From positions 1 to 64,000 of the forward strand of contig CAZJUQ010000050.1 of assembly GCA_964549335.1 (NCBI GenBank): a stretch of 64,000 nucleotides of DNA, in the 5' to 3' direction. Made by a program: the position numbers and the translations under genes. Below, one piece after another: positions 61,260 to 64,000 of the stretch (position 1 is the stretch's first letter; each line of letters starts with the position of its first letter). The notes under the pieces were generated by a model. The model was not told the DNA's origin, did no database searches, and worked only from the letters and a program-made list of their open reading frames with translations. Source of the DNA: Sulfidibacterium sp964549335. Its GTDB lineage: Bacteria; Bacteroidota; Bacteroidia; Bacteroidales; F082.

Positions 61260-62072
61260 TCAATCTATGCAATAGTCGGTGGGATTTTGTTTAGAAGGTA
61301 TCTGTTTTATGGTTCCGTGTATTCCAAGTGTTAAAACCGGATTTACGGGGTCGTTCGAAACTATCTTAATACTTTTATGCAAAACCCCCACATACCTTCT
61401 TGCCTTGATTTTTACGGTAATATGACCACTCCCTCCCGGCTTTATGATTTTAGAAGGCAATTCGGTTATAACCAGTCCTTTATCAACTACAATCTCCCTG
61501 ATGAACAGGTCCATTGTACCCCTGTTTGTGAAATAGAATGAGTGGTAAAGAGTTTTCCCTTTCCGCAAATGTCCGAAGTCGTAAAGATAGTTGTCGAAAA
61601 TCAAACGGGGAACGGTGTCTAAAGTTTCATTTGCCGCAAAGAGGCTCTTTTTTATTATTTGTGACGTAAAATATAAAAACTTGTAAGGGTTGATATCGTC
61701 ACCGGTTTCGAATACGGCTTCAAACCTGTTGTCACCCGGCGGCATATCGCCCGGAACCTTTATTATCACCCGGGCTTTTGTGCTTGTGGCGGGAGCTATT
61801 GATGTTTTTTCGTAAATTATTTCCACAAAGCGGTTGCTTTTGGCGCTGATAAGCTTAATGTTTTTATTGCCTTTATTGTACAGCCCTATGGTTATGGTTG
61901 TGTCGCCGCCTTGTGGAATATTTCCCAAGGGGGTTTCCAAACTGTCAACGGCAAATGCTATGTTGCCTATTACATACGGATATTTTAGCAGGTACGAGGT
62001 GTCGGTTTGTGCTTTTGCGTATGAAAAGCATAAGAGGAAAAATACAACTGTTCGAAATTGAAATTTTATCAT
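61260..62072 (-). CDS. Exported DUF1573-type protein
   Basis: A 270-residue exported protein with a signal peptide (about 1-21, ending YAKAQ). Two Ig-like repeats follow, at about 35-140 and 160-255, each with the choreography of DUF1573 (DFGHLRKGKTLYHSFYFTNRG, then IKPGGSGHITVKIKA). DUF1573 domains occur in periplasmic Bacteroidota proteins, related to ASH/MSP-like beta sandwiches, and are thought to mediate protein contacts. The start overlaps the mpl stop as ATGA, so the two are translationally coupled; the link between cell-wall recycling and this protein is unexplained. Confidence 0.85.
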   Translation of the reverse strand: MIKFQFRTVVFFLLCFSYAKAQTDTSYLLKYPYVIGNIAFAVDSLETPLGNIPQGGDTTITIGLYNKGNKNIKLISAKSNRFVEIIYEKTSIAPATSTKARVIIKVPGDMPPGDNRFEAVFETGDDINPYKFLYFTSQIIKKSLFAANETLDTVPRLIFDNYLYDFGHLRKGKTLYHSFYFTNRGTMDLFIREIVVDKGLVITELPSKIIKPGGSGHITVKIKARRYVGVLHKSIKIVSNDPVNPVLTLGIHGTIKQIPSKQNPTDYCID

Positions 62073-63433
62073 CTTTTTGACAGTTGTTGTACAAGTTTTT
62101 TAATATCCAACCCATTGAAATTTCCCGAACTCATCATTAACAATACACTGTTTTTGCCGGTGTTTTGCGTTATCCACCGTTTTAAATCGTCGATGTCGTC
62201 GAAAACGTCCAAATCGGCACGCGAAAAAGAATCTTTTATCAAATTTTTATCGAGCATTTTTAGCCGTTTCATTTTTAATGCATGTTTGCTGTAAAATACA
62301 GATGCTTTGTCTGCACCGTCTATGGAGTTTTTATATTGTTTCAAAAAATTTTCGTTAAGGCTGCTGAATGTATGCAACTCAAAACAGGCAATGATGTTTT
62401 TTCCGGCAAACTGTTCCTTAACGGCATCGACGGTAGCTTTCAGTTTTGAAGGGGCATGAGCGAAATCCTTGAAAACAATAATGTCATCGTTTTTAAAAAC
62501 GGGTTCCAACCGGTTGGATGCACCTTCAAAAGAGGTAATAGCCTTTAAAAAATCGTTGCTCGTGATACCGGTTTTTTCGCAAACAAGTTGTGCCCCTTTC
62601 AGATTTTGCAAATTGTGCTTTCCGAATATTTTTAAAGGATAGACCTTTCCGTTTTCCTCTATTCCGGTTATTCCGTCCGATATGGAGTATTTAGGGATGT
62701 TGTATGGTATATACTCTATTTTGTTATTGGGTTTTGAGTTTACAATGTTCCGGAGTACGGAGTCGAGTTTGTTGTAAATCAAACTGCCGTTATTTTCGAT
62801 AAGCTCTATAAAGCGAACAAATTGTTGTTTGTAATTTTCGAATGTGGGAAAAACATTGATGTGATCCCACGCTATGCCGCTAAGCAAGGCTATGTGAGGG
62901 TGATACCAATGGAATTTGGGGCGGCGGTCAACGGCTGAACTTAAATATTCGTCTCCCTCGAAAATCATCACCGGAGCATCGTCGCTCAACCGTACCATAA
63001 CTTCGAAATCATTGAGTTTTGACCCGACGATATAATCGAAATTTTTGCCGTAGTATTTCAAAACGTGCATTACCATTGCCGTTATGGTGGTTTTGCCATG
63101 GCTGCCACCTATGACAATACGTTGTTTGTTTATGGAATGGTGATACAGAAATTCGGGATAGGAATAGATTTTAAGGTTTAGACTTTTTGCTTTTAAAAGT
63201 TCGGGATTGTCGGCTCGTGCATGCATTCCGAGGATTATTAAATCTATGTCGCCCGTGATAGCGGCGGGGTTCCAACCCTCATTTTCCGGTAAAAGGTTGT
63301 ATCTTTTCAGACGGCTGCGCGAAGGTTCGAAAATTTCGTCGTCCGAGCCGGTAACCTCATGCCCGTTCAGTTTTAAGGCAATTGCCAAATTGTGCATTGC
63401 GGCACCCCCAATGGCTATTAAATGAATTTTCAC
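62069..63433 (-). CDS. mpl: UDP-N-acetylmuramate:tripeptide ligase Mpl
   Basis: Mpl reattaches recycled murein tripeptide to UDP-MurNAc. The 454-residue Mur-ligase has the N-terminal UDP-binding start MKIHLIAIGGAAMHNLA, the ATP P-loop GGSHGKTT (109-116), FEGDEYLSSAVD (the Mpl-type ExDEY) and the DHINVFPTFENY segment. The N-terminal glycine motif and the EGDEY distinguish it from MurC. The gene is 4 bases overlapped by the DUF1573 gene and has its own -7 box upstream. Confidence 0.92.
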   Translation of the reverse strand: MKIHLIAIGGAAMHNLAIALKLNGHEVTGSDDEIFEPSRSRLKRYNLLPENEGWNPAAITGDIDLIILGMHARADNPELLKAKSLNLKIYSYPEFLYHHSINKQRIVIGGSHGKTTITAMVMHVLKYYGKNFDYIVGSKLNDFEVMVRLSDDAPVMIFEGDEYLSSAVDRRPKFHWYHPHIALLSGIAWDHINVFPTFENYKQQFVRFIELIENNGSLIYNKLDSVLRNIVNSKPNNKIEYIPYNIPKYSISDGITGIEENGKVYPLKIFGKHNLQNLKGAQLVCEKTGITSNDFLKAITSFEGASNRLEPVFKNDDIIVFKDFAHAPSKLKATVDAVKEQFAGKNIIACFELHTFSSLNENFLKQYKNSIDGADKASVFYSKHALKMKRLKMLDKNLIKDSFSRADLDVFDDIDDLKRWITQNTGKNSVLLMMSSGNFNGLDIKKLVQQLSKR

Positions 63434-63461
63434 CTCTTTTTTTGAAGTTTGTTTTATGCCA

Positions 63462-63469
63462 CAAAGGTA
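63462..63469 (-). promoter_or_regulatory. Candidate -7 box of mpl
   Basis: TACCTTTG on the minus strand matches TAnnTTTG and predicts a leader of about 25 bases before the mpl ATG at 63433. No -33 TTG is at the usual distance. Confidence 0.45.
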
Positions 63470-63568
63470 GTGTTTCTTTTTATGTTTTCGTCTGTTTTTT
63501 AATTCCGGTGCAAAATCATACTGTTTACCGGTTTGAAAAATGGTATTCCCTGTTTGCGTCTAAAGAAT

Positions 63569-64000
63569 TTACCACACTACAGGTAATTCGATACCATGTT
63601 TTATTGCCGAATAGATGGTATAAGCCAATATCATCATAAGAATCAGAGTTATTATATCGAGGTAATTTCCTGCTGCAGGCAGTTTTGCTCCGGGGTCTTT
63701 AACTTGCGAAGGATAAACCCACAACACCGGCAAGACAATTATTAGCGACATTACAAAAATTATTATTTGCGACATATTGGTTGCCCGGGTTAACAAAATA
63801 AATACCGCTAAATTGATAAGCCACGGAAAAAGTAGCAGCGATAGAAACATGTTTGTTTTCAGTTTGCCGTCTTTTTTATAATTTTCGTCAATTGCCGACA
63901 AAATGAGTTTTCCTGTAATTATTCCGCTAAGGTACAGGAGGTAAAGCGAAACGGCAACGGAAATTATCAAAACTATAATGCCGAGGTCGAGTACTTTTGA
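63569..64000 (-). CDS. Integral membrane protein, N-terminus cut by window edge
   Basis: The frame is open to the window edge, so only the last 143 or so codons are present (through TGG, then a stop at 63569). Four hydrophobic segments are seen, starting LGIIVLIISVAVSLYLLYLSG, with a short charged loop (DENYKKDGKLKT) and a Pro-rich loop (VYPSQVKDPGAKLPAAG) before the last helix. The C-terminus is ELPVVW. No family can be named from this part. Confidence 0.7.
   Translation of the reverse strand, partial: SKVLDLGIIVLIISVAVSLYLLYLSGIITGKLILSAIDENYKKDGKLKTNMFLSLLLFPWLINLAVFILLTRATNMSQIIIFVMSLIIVLPVLWVYPSQVKDPGAKLPAAGNYLDIITLILMMILAYTIYSAIKHGIELPVVW

Noticed and set aside
1..64000. tRNA, rRNA, CRISPR arrays, insertion sequences, prophage or integrative elements
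   Set aside because: I looked through the intergenic regions and found no cloverleaf-like sequence, regular repeats, transposase or integrase motifs; the PUL lacks visible mobile-element borders.

Overview
The window comes from a member of the Bacteroidota, most likely of the Bacteroidales/Marinilabiliales type. The evidence is a SusC/SusD pair, lipoprotein signal peptides, almost no Shine-Dalgarno sequences, repeated -7 boxes of the form TAnnTTTG, and typical Bacteroidota neighbour sets (rhomboid pair with mutL, BatA-like protein, zinc-ribbon protein with Nif3). The DNA is moderately AT-rich and densely coding. I see no rRNA, tRNA, CRISPR array, insertion sequence, integrase or phage gene.

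Layout. 1-6.8 kb: tsaD and miaA (tRNA A37 modification), a small RRM protein, and a four-gene leftward operon (small membrane protein, mutL, two rhomboids). 6.9-10.4 kb: a membrane protein, an outer-membrane barrel, and a LysR regulator with a YeeE/YedE sulfur transporter. 10.6-17.5 kb: a type IIA topoisomerase A subunit between two large VWA-like membrane proteins. 17.6-27.5 kb: gap, a 1373-residue dikinase-like protein, lepA, a MazG-like protein, nadD and two exported proteins of unknown function. 27.5-33.6 kb: a biotin-dependent acyl-CoA carboxylase operon (carboxyltransferase, biotin carrier, biotin carboxylase) divergent from a multiheme cytochrome c fused to HEAT and TPR repeats.

33.6-54.1 kb is a polysaccharide utilization locus (PUL). 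It holds SusC, SusD, a lipoprotein, a divergent NrtR-type regulator with a degenerate Nudix box, a GH3 beta-glucosidase, three formylglycine-type sulfatases, a cytosolic GH94 cellobiose phosphorylase, a GPH-family symporter and a GH9 endoglucanase lipoprotein. Read together they suggest that a sulfated beta-1,4-glucan-like polymer is cut outside the cell, imported by SusCD, desulfated and trimmed in the periplasm, carried inward by the symporter, and split by phosphorolysis to glucose 1-phosphate and glucose. The susC and GH3 transcription units share a 27-base promoter-proximal element (25 of 27 identical); a third, weaker copy lies further upstream of susC. This element and the adjacent regulator make the PUL the main candidate for an undescribed system.

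54.1-64 kb returns to housekeeping: zinc-ribbon protein and Nif3; lpxK, purine nucleoside phosphorylase, lpxH and phosphatidylserine decarboxylase in an overlapping operon; then, leftward, trmO, a thioredoxin, pdxJ, a DUF1573 protein, mpl, and a membrane protein cut by the window edge. All calls come from reading the sequence and recalling protein families; no database search was run.
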